From contig JBAUHQ010000482.1 of NCBI GenBank assembly GCA_049680365.1, positions 16,969 to 80,968 of the forward strand: 64,000 nucleotides of DNA, in the 5' to 3' direction. Under the pieces are notes generated by a model. It had not been told where the DNA came from. It did no database searches and was given only the letters and a program-made list of their open reading frames with translations. A program made the translations under genes and the position numbers. Source of the stretch: K23-9 sp049680365. GTDB taxonomy: Bacteria; Planctomycetota; Planctomycetia; Pirellulales; Pirellulaceae. Of the stretch, positions 1 through 7,864 are shown one piece after another. Each line of letters starts with the position of its first letter. Positions within the stretch are counted from its first letter, which is position 1.

Positions 1-75
1 CGGTGGTTCAAACGACGGTGTACAACGACCGTGGATTCCGTTGCAAATTGAGCGCAGGGAAGCGGCGGTTCCGAT

Positions 76-777
76 TCACTGGCTGCGGCCAAGGCGATGA
101 ATTGAATGTAGGATTGATAATTCTTGTGATGATGAAGTCACACTGGCGCCGGTTTGATTCGTTCCATTGACTTCTTTGGACCAAACAATCGCTACCAAAA
201 TGTCTTCGCCGCTGGGAAGATGCACAATCACTTGTTCGCCGATATCCAAGGGAACTTCTGTGCGGAGACGTAGGCCATAGTCAGATGCTTCGACCATGCT
301 CGCTTGGGAAATGACTTTGCCGTGTTCAATGCGGCACACGCTGACTCGAACTTGGATTTCACGCCGTTGGGAAGTGCGTCGGTCGACTAACGCCATTTCG
401 TTCATCATCGCCAACACATGTGGCGGCAAATCTTGGCCGAATTCACACTCAAACGTCGTCGTGTCGATCGTGTGACGTCGCGATTTCGTAACGCGTCCCA
501 CCAATTCGATTTTGTGATCTTTGTTGCTGTCCAAGATGCGAATCAGAACATCGCGTTGACTAAGCGTGTACGAAATATCGACTCGCAACGAGCACTTGTT
601 CTTACTGAAGTCCAGGATGAAGCAAGGTGTGAACTGTTCGCTTTCGTCGCCTGGCAGGATGATCAATCCAGGAATCAATCCAGCGCATTGCCCAGGGTTG
701 GGGGCATTGGCTGATTGGGATTGAGAAAGCGAACGCATTTGCATAACGATATCCAATCGTTTTCTCTCACTTGCCAC
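76..777 (-). CDS. PilZ-domain protein, probably tandem PilZ
   Basis: A 233-residue soluble protein with a GTG start. The C-terminal half carries a PilZ signature: an arginine cluster DRRTSQRRE (residues 132-140) and, after a beta-strand stretch, EASDYG (163-168), which fits the (D/N)xSxxG motif with E replacing D/N. PilZ domains bind cyclic di-GMP through these two motifs. Residues 50-125 look like a second, degenerate PilZ barrel, with LDFSKNKC in the place of the DxSxxG loop and no arginine cluster before it, so only the C-terminal copy is likely to bind nucleotide. No effector domain is attached. It lies 193 bases downstream of rsmH on the same strand; no Shine-Dalgarno is visible before the GTG, and an ATG at codon 12 is an alternative start. 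Confidence 0.7.
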   Translation of the reverse strand: MASERKRLDIVMQMRSLSQSQSANAPNPGQCAGLIPGLIILPGDESEQFTPCFILDFSKNKCSLRVDISYTLSQRDVLIRILDSNKDHKIELVGRVTKSRRHTIDTTTFECEFGQDLPPHVLAMMNEMALVDRRTSQRREIQVRVSVCRIEHGKVISQASMVEASDYGLRLRTEVPLDIGEQVIVHLPSGEDILVAIVWSKEVNGTNQTGASVTSSSQELSILHSIHRLGRSQ

Positions 778-970
778 TAAAACCGTATGTCAGTGGATTC
801 TTGTGGGCTGTGGCTAACTTGAAGAACCAAGGCTTGCGGTGGTGATCGATCGACCGGGCAAACGATTGTGCCGGTCTGAACGGTTGTGCAACAAGCAATC
901 ACATCGGCTGTTGCTTGGCACGAACGTCTATCTATTTCACTGAACACATTGTGCGACAAAAATGCGTGGC

Positions 971-1930
971 TTACTCGCCTCTTCGTTGGGCAACTCGTAA
1001 TTTCGCGCTGCGACTGCGCGGGTTGGCTGCGATTTCGTTTTCCGATGGGCGCAGAGGCTTTTTTGTCAGGATTTCCCAGCGCTGGTCGTCGCGAAAAGCG
1101 TTCTTGACGATACGATCCTCTAGCGAGTGGAAACTAATGATCACTGCGCGACCACCCACCGCGATCCAATCAGGAGCTTGGCTAAGCGTTCGCGACAAAA
1201 TATCTAGTTCATCGTTCACCGCGATTCGCAACGCTTGAAACGTCCGCGTCGCTGGATGAATATCGTGGTTCTTGCTCCTTGGCACGCAGCGACGGCAGAT
1301 GTCTACCAACTCGTCGACCGTGCGTACCGGTTTACGTTCCTTGGCTCGCTGGACAATCGATCGTGCGATACGGCGACTGAATCGTTCTTCGCCAAATTGG
1401 TAAATCGCATTGGCAATTTCTTCTTCCTTGTGGCTGGCCAACCACTGCGACGCAGGCACGCCATTTTCCGGATCGAAGCGCAAATCCAAGGGGCCGTCGG
1501 TGGTAAAACTGAAACCGCGGTCGCGATCAGCCAATTGGTCACTTGAAAGACCTAGGTCCAGCACCAACGCATCAGCCTTCTTGAGCTCCATCGCCGCCAA
1601 TGCTTTGGGAGTCTGTTCGTAGCTACCCAAGAACACATTCAAACGCGGGTCGTGCGTCTCGCTCTCGACGCGTGCGCTGACGGCTGGATCACGATCCAAC
1701 CCGATCACATGCCCCTGGCCGCTGGGCAAAACATTCAGCAACAATCGCGAATGACCACCGCCGCCATACGTGCCGTCGACGATCACTTTGGGAGCGACTT
1801 GGCTGACCCATTGAACGATTTCCGTTGGCATGACAGAGACGTGGCAAGTATCGATTTCCCCCCTGTTGATTTGGTCCTTGGACGTTTCTGCGGTCACTTG
1901 ATCCTTAGTATTGTTGCGATCAGATGGCAC
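971..1930 (-). CDS. rsmH: 16S rRNA (cytosine(1402)-N(4))-methyltransferase RsmH
   Basis: RsmH (MraW) uses S-adenosylmethionine to methylate N4 of C1402 in the ribosomal P site. The SAM-binding loop GTYGGGGHS is at residues 53-61, DALVLDLGLSSDQL follows, and the family signature HPATRTFQALRIAVNDEL lies near residue 225; the C-terminal SFHSLEDR block is intact. Length, 319, is normal apart from an N-terminal extension of about 25 residues. The GTG at 1930 overlaps the preceding gene by 11 bases and has no ribosome site; a GTG at codon 12 (about 1897) follows AAGGA and may be the true start. In most bacteria this gene opens the dcw cell-wall cluster, but no fts or mur gene is next to it here. 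Confidence 0.95.
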   Translation of the reverse strand: MPSDRNNTKDQVTAETSKDQINRGEIDTCHVSVMPTEIVQWVSQVAPKVIVDGTYGGGGHSRLLLNVLPSGQGHVIGLDRDPAVSARVESETHDPRLNVFLGSYEQTPKALAAMELKKADALVLDLGLSSDQLADRDRGFSFTTDGPLDLRFDPENGVPASQWLASHKEEEIANAIYQFGEERFSRRIARSIVQRAKERKPVRTVDELVDICRRCVPRSKNHDIHPATRTFQALRIAVNDELDILSRTLSQAPDWIAVGGRAVIISFHSLEDRIVKNAFRDDQRWEILTKKPLRPSENEIAANPRSRSAKLRVAQRRGE

Positions 1931-2879
1931 TTGTCAGGCTCTTGCTGCAGTGCAGTGATTCTTCCATGTGATCGCTAACTTCCTTCAGACGATCCAGGTT
2001 GCCGCCACTGACTTCCGCTGCCAGCCAGCCGGTGAAATTGATGTCGTGTAACGCCTGTTCGACCGACGGCCAGTTGATGTCGCCTTCGGTGACTTTTGTG
2101 AATTTTCCCGTCGCGCGGGAGAAACCCTTGATATCCAGTTTTTGAATTCGTTTATCCAACGTACGAATCCAGCCAGCTGGGTCACCGTATTTCCAGTGGT
2201 TGCCAATGTCGAATTGAACGCCGACCCAGGGGGAATCGAATTCGTCAATGAACGTTGCCAATCGGTCAGCCGTCTGATTCTCATCCCCTTCGTGGTCGTA
2301 GCAGAAGTCGTTCCAAACATTTTCGATCAAGATCGCGACCTTCAATTTTTCTGCGATTGGCAAGGCTTCCGAGACTGCATCGACTGCGCGTTGGTAGACT
2401 TCTTCGTCGGTGCCATCTTTGCCGTGCCCGGGGACCAGCAGCATGCTTTCGCCACCCACCGCCGCTGTGTTTTCAAGTCCCTTTTTCAGTAGCGTTGCGG
2501 CTTCTTGACGAATCACCGGATCAGGGTCGGTGTGTCGCGTTTGCCAGTGATATTTTCCCACGGTGCCGTCGATGATTAGCCCTGTCGCTTTGGATGCAGC
2601 GTTTGCTTCGTCGATATCAATGCTGGGCGCGTTCAATTCGACGCCTTCAAAACCAGCGTCTTTGGCCATCTGGAATTTTTGCGTCAGCGTGCCATTATCC
2701 AGCTTGATCATGCCAATTTTTAGCGTTTTCCGCAGCCATGGCTTTCCTGTTTCCGCCGCGGGTTTGTCGGCAAATGCCAGCGTGCTAGCCATGCCCGATG
2801 AGGCCGCAGCCGCCAGGCCGAGTTGGCAGAAAAGCCGACGATTGGGGGTTGGGGGAGTTTTCACGGACTGTGGACGCAT
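1920..2879 (-). CDS. Secreted sugar phosphate isomerase/epimerase-like TIM-barrel protein
   Basis: A xylose-isomerase-like TIM barrel of the type annotated as sugar phosphate isomerase or hydroxypyruvate isomerase-like. The start is set at the ATG at 2879 because AGGAG lies six bases before it; an upstream in-frame ATG at 2930 has no such site. The N-terminus has a twin-arginine-like signal, NRRLFCQLG followed by an alanine-rich hydrophobic stretch, so export to the periplasm through Tat is likely. Barrel residues include ILIENVWNDF, a VGVQFDIGNH strand and a KLDIKGF strand, the places where this fold holds its metal-binding Glu, Asp and His. The substrate cannot be read from sequence. The stop overlaps the rsmH start, so the two are probably cotranscribed although functionally unrelated. 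Confidence 0.8.
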   Translation of the reverse strand: MRPQSVKTPPTPNRRLFCQLGLAAAASSGMASTLAFADKPAAETGKPWLRKTLKIGMIKLDNGTLTQKFQMAKDAGFEGVELNAPSIDIDEANAASKATGLIIDGTVGKYHWQTRHTDPDPVIRQEAATLLKKGLENTAAVGGESMLLVPGHGKDGTDEEVYQRAVDAVSEALPIAEKLKVAILIENVWNDFCYDHEGDENQTADRLATFIDEFDSPWVGVQFDIGNHWKYGDPAGWIRTLDKRIQKLDIKGFSRATGKFTKVTEGDINWPSVEQALHDINFTGWLAAEVSGGNLDRLKEVSDHMEESLHCSKSLTSAI

Positions 2880-3267
2880 GTCACGCTCCTGAGAATGGAT
2901 GTGTTGGGACACTGAGTGGTGCTGGGACACTGGATGCTTGGGTCACTGGATAGTGGGGTAGATTGATCCATGCAGTGTGCCGCGAGTGCAGGAAAGGATT
3001 ATACGCAGAATCCCATTTGTAGACTTGGGGCCAGATAATCGTCAAAATAACACTTCCAATGCCCTGCGATTGGCCAGGCCAAGGCATTTCGAGATTCGTT
3101 AGCTGGCCGATGCAAGTATAGTGCTGGCAATACGTTAACGTCACAAAAGAATTGTCTCAGAAGTTCTTTCGGCAATTCATCGCTTGCTGGGTTTTCGCTC
3201 TGCAATAATGGTTTCATTATAAGTGGCAGTAACGAAACCTTATGGTTGGTAATCGGTTTAAACAGAC
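2880..3267. other. Divergent intergenic region
   Basis: 388 bases between the isomerase-like gene (minus) and the EF-hand gene (plus); it must hold both promoters. A TATAAG hexamer near 3216 is a possible minus-10 box for the EF-hand gene, without a convincing minus-35. I see no RNA gene or strong hairpin. Confidence 0.4.
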
Positions 3268-4707
3268 ATGAATATCACACGCACATTTATTGCAATCGTT
3301 TGTTGTTTCCTGTTCACGCTCCAAGCGGAAGCCCAACGCGGTGGTCCGGGCGGCGACCGTGGTGGAGGGGGCTTCGGTGGCGGCGGTGATCGTGGTGGTG
3401 GCGGCGGCTTCGGTGGTGGCGGTGATCGTGGTGGCGGCGGCTTCGGTGGTGGGCGCGGTGGCGGTCCTTCCCAAGGAGGCGGTCCTGGTGGCTCGCGTGG
3501 CGGTGGTGGCGGACCTGCAGGTGGTTCACGCGGCGGGGGCGGTGGATTTGATCCCAGCGGTTTCTTGAGTCGTTTAGACACGAATGGGAACGGCATCTTG
3601 GATCCGGATGAACAGCAAGGCCCGGCTCAATTCATGATCAGCCGTTTGCAACAAGCAGATCCAAGTATCAAAGCTGGTGAACCCATTTCGATCAAAAAGG
3701 TGACGGAGTCCTTTCAAAAGATGCGAGAGGGTGACGGTGGTGGCAACGATCCGCGTGCCAGTCGCGGTGGATCGTCCAACGCCGATGACGATTCTTTGGA
3801 AGTCGAGTTGCTTGTGCCAGGGTTTGGTGTCGAAGAAGAGCCAATTCCTTTAATGGGCTTTGGTGCTGCGGCGGAGATGTTGTCGGTTGTCGTAACCGAT
3901 GCGGACCTTAAGGAAGCAGCGGGTATCATGCAGCGTTACGACCGCAACAAGGATGGTTTTATTGCCAAGGACGAATTGTCAAGCCGCTTCTCCGGCAACC
4001 CAATGGACTTTGACCGAAACAAGGATGGCAAGCTTTCCGAGAAAGAGCTTGCGGTTCGTTACGCGCGACGACGCGAAGGACGCGACGAAGCACAGTCCAG
4101 CAAGAAGCGTGATGATCGGCGTGACGATCGACGCCGCGACGACGACAAGGAAGTGGATGTTTACAACGGGCGGAAATCCTATCGCATGGTGGGCGAAAAG
4201 AATTTGCCTGAGGGAGTCCCCGGATTCTTTACCGATAAAGATGCTGACGCGGACGGGCAGGTCACGATGGCAGAGTTTGCAACGGACTGGAACGACGATG
4301 TTGTGGCTGAATTCTTTAAGTCCGACCTCAATCGCGATGGATCGATTACAGCAGCCGAAGCATTGAAGGCAGTCGAGCAAGGTGTCAGTGTTTCGGCACC
4401 CTCATCCAGTGGTGGCAGTTCATCCTCGGCAATGGCGAGTCGTAAATCATCGGATTCGGATACTGGTGGATCAACAAGTAGTTCGTCCAGCAAAACGCCT
4501 GACGCAGGTGGTGGCAAGCCGGATGACAAGTTGGTGAAGTACGCCGAGCGAATCATCGGTCGCTATGACAAAAATAAGGATGGCGCATTGGTTGCTTCGG
4601 AATGGAGCTCGATGTTGATGAACCCTGCTCCTGCAGACGCCAATCGCGATGGACGCGTCACGATCGAAGAGTACGCATTGCACTTGGCATCTCGATCAAA
4701 AAAGTAG
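3268..4707 (+). CDS. Secreted EF-hand protein with glycine-rich N-terminus
   Basis: 479 residues with a signal peptide (1-22, ending QAEA). Residues 25-95 are a low-complexity stretch of repeated DRGGGGFGGGG-like units. Seven EF-hand loops of the DxDxDG type follow, starting near residues 104, 225, 249, 325, 353, 434 and 457; examples are DTNGNGILDPDE, DRNKDGFIAKDE and DANRDGRVTIEE. They occur as one single and three close pairs. A charged Arg/Asp/Lys linker (about 265-290) and a Ser-rich linker (about 375-410) separate the pairs. Such proteins bind calcium outside the cytoplasm; a structural or calcium-buffering role is inference. No enzymatic domain is visible. The gene stands alone, divergent from the isomerase gene. 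Confidence 0.8.
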   Translation: MNITRTFIAIVCCFLFTLQAEAQRGGPGGDRGGGGFGGGGDRGGGGGFGGGGDRGGGGFGGGRGGGPSQGGGPGGSRGGGGGPAGGSRGGGGGFDPSGFLSRLDTNGNGILDPDEQQGPAQFMISRLQQADPSIKAGEPISIKKVTESFQKMREGDGGGNDPRASRGGSSNADDDSLEVELLVPGFGVEEEPIPLMGFGAAAEMLSVVVTDADLKEAAGIMQRYDRNKDGFIAKDELSSRFSGNPMDFDRNKDGKLSEKELAVRYARRREGRDEAQSSKKRDDRRDDRRRDDDKEVDVYNGRKSYRMVGEKNLPEGVPGFFTDKDADADGQVTMAEFATDWNDDVVAEFFKSDLNRDGSITAAEALKAVEQGVSVSAPSSSGGSSSSAMASRKSSDSDTGGSTSSSSSKTPDAGGGKPDDKLVKYAERIIGRYDKNKDGALVASEWSSMLMNPAPADANRDGRVTIEEYALHLASRSKK

Positions 4708-4867
4708 CTCTGGGCAGTGTAGTCCCGTGACTCAATAGTGCCTGAGCTGATCGGGCACAAAATGCTGCCCATATGCAGCCACAATCACGATGACTGGAAG
4801 GCTGCCAGTCGTTTTCTTATGCTGCTAAGGGTCAATCCATTTATTGCACCCTCCGCAGCTAGCTGTT

Positions 4868-5959
4868 ATGTCCAACGCCGATCTTCCGTCGCTTGTTCGT
4901 GTTCCAAGCGACGAATCGTTCGCTCACCTCTGTCAGTTTTTGGCTGAACGCGCATCTCGCTGGAAAGATGTTGCCGATTGGCCTGCGGAATCGTTACGTG
5001 CTTGCGCAAGTGCGGGTGTGTATCGTTGGTTCTTGCCTGCTGACCAAGGTGGCTTGGGATGGGATGCGGCGGATCAAACGCGAGGCTATTTGAAACTGGC
5101 TCAAGCGGACCTGACGACGACGTTCATCATCACCCAGTACATCGGAGCGATCAAGCGAATCGCTGGCAGCGGCAACCGTGAATTGATCGACCGTTGGCTC
5201 GAGCGACTCGTCAGTGGTGAATCTTTCGGCACGGTCGGCATCAGTCATTTAACCACCAGTCGCCGCCATCTAGCCAAGCCAGTTCTTTCGGCAGCAGCCA
5301 ACGAAACAGGCTTTGTCTTAAACGGAATGGCTCCTTGGGTCACAGGCGTTGCCTATGCGGACGTCTTTGTCGTCGGAGCAACATTGGCGGATGGACGCGA
5401 GTTGTTGGCGGCGATTCCAAGCAAGTGCGTTGGCGTCGAGCCTGGAGCAGGCATTTCGTTGGTTGCCTTGTCGGCCAGTTGCACCGATCGCTTGAATCTA
5501 GATGACGTGCAGATCGACGAATCGATGTTGATCGCTGGGCCTGCCGAAAACGTGATGCAGTCTGGTCTTGGCGGAAACGCAGGCGGTTTGCAAACGTCGA
5601 CCTTAGCGGTCGGCTTAACGCGAGCGGCGGTCGTTTTTTTGAATGACGAAGCATCACGCCGCAGCGACTTGCAACGTGCGTCTGCTGAGATCACGTCCGA
5701 ATTAGACCAATTGGAATCGTTATTGATTCGTGCCGTCGGCGGTGATGCAGACTGCGATACCTCCGACATTCGAGGCAAAGCCAATCGGTTGGTATTGCGA
5801 AGCACCCAAGCTGCACTGACCGCCGCCAAGGGCGCGGGCTTTGTTGATGGACACCCGGTTGGCCGATGGTGCCAGCAAGCGTTGTTCTTTTTGGTTTGGA
5901 GTTGCCCCCAAGCAGTCGCATCAGCTCATTTGTGCGAACTGGCCGGCATCGAATCCTAA
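4868..5959 (+). CDS. Acyl-CoA dehydrogenase family protein
   Basis: An FAD-dependent acyl-CoA dehydrogenase-like protein. The helical N-terminal domain includes GVYRWFLPADQGGLGWD, typical of the family, and the middle beta domain has GTVGISHLTT and LNGMAPWVTG, matching the substrate/FAD-contact region. The C-terminal four-helix part is short, about 363 residues overall against about 380 for most family members, and I cannot see the usual catalytic glutamate context, so activity on acyl-CoA is uncertain. The ATG at 4868 is preferred; a TTG at 4844 in frame would add eight residues. It is followed by a hairpin and then by convergent genes, so it appears monocistronic. Confidence 0.75.
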   Translation: MSNADLPSLVRVPSDESFAHLCQFLAERASRWKDVADWPAESLRACASAGVYRWFLPADQGGLGWDAADQTRGYLKLAQADLTTTFIITQYIGAIKRIAGSGNRELIDRWLERLVSGESFGTVGISHLTTSRRHLAKPVLSAAANETGFVLNGMAPWVTGVAYADVFVVGATLADGRELLAAIPSKCVGVEPGAGISLVALSASCTDRLNLDDVQIDESMLIAGPAENVMQSGLGGNAGGLQTSTLAVGLTRAAVVFLNDEASRRSDLQRASAEITSELDQLESLLIRAVGGDADCDTSDIRGKANRLVLRSTQAALTAAKGAGFVDGHPVGRWCQQALFFLVWSCPQAVASAHLCELAGIES

Positions 5960-5977
5960 AGGATTGGTTTGAACTTT

Positions 5978-6019
5978 AACCTCCTCCTAGGAAAAGGCGA
6001 GCTTCAGCGAGGAGAGGTT
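5978..6019. terminator. Hairpin between convergent genes
   Basis: AACCTCCTCCT (5978-5988) pairs with AGGAGAGGTT (6010-6019) as a ten-base-pair stem with one bulged C and a 21-base loop. It sits between the acyl-CoA dehydrogenase gene and the oppositely directed receiver-kinase gene. No clear T-run follows, so its terminator role is tentative. Confidence 0.35.
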
Positions 6020-6060
6020 TATCAGGCTCATCCGCTATGCGAGCTCACCAACCCTTGGCC

Positions 6061-7314
6061 TTATGGCATTTCGATCGCTTTGTGCTCTCGTTTTGCTGCG
6101 AACGCACGAAGATCGTACGCAAAATCGGCGGCCGTGTCATAGCGTTTGTCGGGATCATGAGCGAGTGATTTGAGTAAAATTTTCTCCAACGTCTTGCTGA
6201 AGTTAGGATTCAGCTTGGTTGGAAGCTCGACGGTGCCAGAGGCAGCTTCTTTAATCGCAGCAGATCGATCGTCGGTGGAAACGACGACGGGATGTCGACG
6301 CAACAGAGTCATGTAAATTGTCACGCCCAACGAGTAGATATCGCTGCGCGGATCGACTTCCGCATTCTTGCCTTTAGCCTGCTCGGGAGCCATGAACAAC
6401 GGCGAACCGATCAACAGGCCGTCGACGGATTCGGCAGAATCTTCCGGGCTAGTCGAACCGAACATGGATTTGCAAAGACCAAAGTCCAGGATTCGCGGCT
6501 GGTTGTGCTCATCCACCATGATGTTGGATGGTTTCAAATCTCGATGCACCACGCCGTGGCTGTGTGCATGGTGAAGTCCATCGCAAACACTGGCCGCTAA
6601 TTTGATAACTTCCAGCGGCGATGGTTTGGATTTCGCAATGTGACTTTGCAGCGTTGTTCCCTTGATCAGATCCATGGCAATGTAACCCAGTTTGCTATTG
6701 ATTTCGGCATCATAAACGTGGGCCACGTTGGGGTGGTCCATTCGTTTCATGACCTCGATCTCACGCGCAAATCGGCTAAAAACCTGTTCAGTCGCTAGGT
6801 CCACTCGGATCAATTTTAGCGCAACTGCACGTTCTGACTCCAACTGCGTTGCTTCCCAGACCGTTGCGAAGGCTCCCTTGCCAATGACTCGTTTGACGTC
6901 ATAGCCTGGAATCTGTGGTTTGGACCATTCTGCGGGCGGGATCGCTTCGATGATTCGTTTGGCGGCAAACAGCCGACTGCGAATCACGACTGATTCAACA
7001 GGCTTGGTTAGGTAATCGTCCGCGCCTGCTTCCAGTCCTGCGATCATATCTTGTTCGGCATCACGACTACTTAAGATCACGACATAGGTGAATGGTCGAC
7101 GATCGTCTTGTTTGATTTTTCGACACAAGGTTAGTCCGTCATGAATAGGCATTTGCCAATCCAAAAAAACAATCCGTGGCGGGTCTTCCTCATTGAGTTC
7201 ACGAAGCACATCCTTGCCGTTGTCGACCGTAATCGACTCAAAGTCGTAACGCTCGACGGTTTTCGCCATCAGCTTTGTCCACATCGGATTGTCGTCTGCG
7301 ATCAGTACTTTCAC
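6061..7314 (-). CDS. Response regulator receiver fused to Ser/Thr protein kinase
   Basis: 417 residues with two complete domains. Residues 1-120 are a CheY-like receiver: acidic pair in IADDNP, phosphoacceptor D52 in FLDWQMP, Ser in ILSSRD, and K104 in LTKPVE. Residues 139-405 are a Hanks-type kinase: glycine loop GKGAFATV (145-152), K167 in VALKLI, HRDLKPSN with catalytic D259, LDFGL with D277, and APEQ. No transmembrane segment is present, so it is cytoplasmic. All catalytic residues are present, so both phosphotransfer chemistries look active. The GTG start overlaps the stop of the Hpt gene by four bases (GTGA), implying translational coupling. Inference: phosphorylation of D52 controls the kinase. 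No histidine kinase is nearby. Confidence 0.92.
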   Translation of the reverse strand: MKVLIADDNPMWTKLMAKTVERYDFESITVDNGKDVLRELNEEDPPRIVFLDWQMPIHDGLTLCRKIKQDDRRPFTYVVILSSRDAEQDMIAGLEAGADDYLTKPVESVVIRSRLFAAKRIIEAIPPAEWSKPQIPGYDVKRVIGKGAFATVWEATQLESERAVALKLIRVDLATEQVFSRFAREIEVMKRMDHPNVAHVYDAEINSKLGYIAMDLIKGTTLQSHIAKSKPSPLEVIKLAASVCDGLHHAHSHGVVHRDLKPSNIMVDEHNQPRILDFGLCKSMFGSTSPEDSAESVDGLLIGSPLFMAPEQAKGKNAEVDPRSDIYSLGVTIYMTLLRRHPVVVSTDDRSAAIKEAASGTVELPTKLNPNFSKTLEKILLKSLAHDPDKRYDTAADFAYDLRAFAAKREHKAIEMP

Positions 7315-7748
7315 AGCGCGGATCCCTCTTCTGATTTTGGCAGACGTTTCGGTAAGTCACGTATTTCTAACAGTAGACGATCCATTGCGTCGACGAGCGT
7401 TTGCCAAGCGACAGGGATTCGGTCCAATTGCCCGCTACGCGCAATCTGTTCTAAGTCATGAGCGGCAGTCGTGGTTTGATGAGCTCCGAAAATCGCCACG
7501 GAGCCCTTTAGTTGATGCGCCGACTTGGCGATGCCAACTGCATTGGCTGCTCTGATCTGCACTTCAATTTCGCTCAACTGTTTGGGCCCCTCATCCACAA
7601 ACAATTCCGCAACCGACAGCAATACGTCCACATCACCGGCGGTGTAGGACAGTGCTTCGTTTATATCGATAATCGAAGCTGGATGTTCTGAGAGAGACAC
7701 GTCTAATCCGTTGCCTGCGGTAATGGAGCCCTCCAAATGATAGCGCAT
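7311..7748 (-). CDS. Hpt (histidine phosphotransfer) domain protein
   Basis: 145 residues, mostly one Hpt four-helix domain. The phosphorylatable histidine is H78 in AHQLKGSVAIFGA, which matches the family signature HxLKGxxxxxG. The flanking helices are of typical length, and no kinase or receiver domain is attached. Hpt proteins pass phosphate between receiver domains in His-Asp phosphorelays. Translational overlap with the receiver-kinase gene makes that receiver the obvious partner. The first 20 residues are weakly supported and the start may be internal, since no clear ribosome site precedes 7748. Confidence 0.85.
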   Translation of the reverse strand: MRYHLEGSITAGNGLDVSLSEHPASIIDINEALSYTAGDVDVLLSVAELFVDEGPKQLSEIEVQIRAANAVGIAKSAHQLKGSVAIFGAHQTTTAAHDLEQIARSGQLDRIPVAWQTLVDAMDRLLLEIRDLPKRLPKSEEGSAL

Positions 7749-7864
7749 CTACGCAGTCGCTGCCCAGAGATTTTTGCATTCGAGGCTGCTGAAACTCGCA
7801 GAATGCTCTGCGGGGGCGCTGGCGTGTTCATGCATTACGTACGTTGCAACGATCTGGACGACAC

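Noticed and set aside
777..959. 60-codon minus-strand frame upstream of the PilZ gene
   Set aside because: No family or ribosome site; the region is better read as a gap between rsmH and PilZ.
3258..3596. Proline-rich reading frame on the minus strand
   Set aside because: It mirrors the Gly-rich codons of the EF-hand gene; no start or signal supports it.
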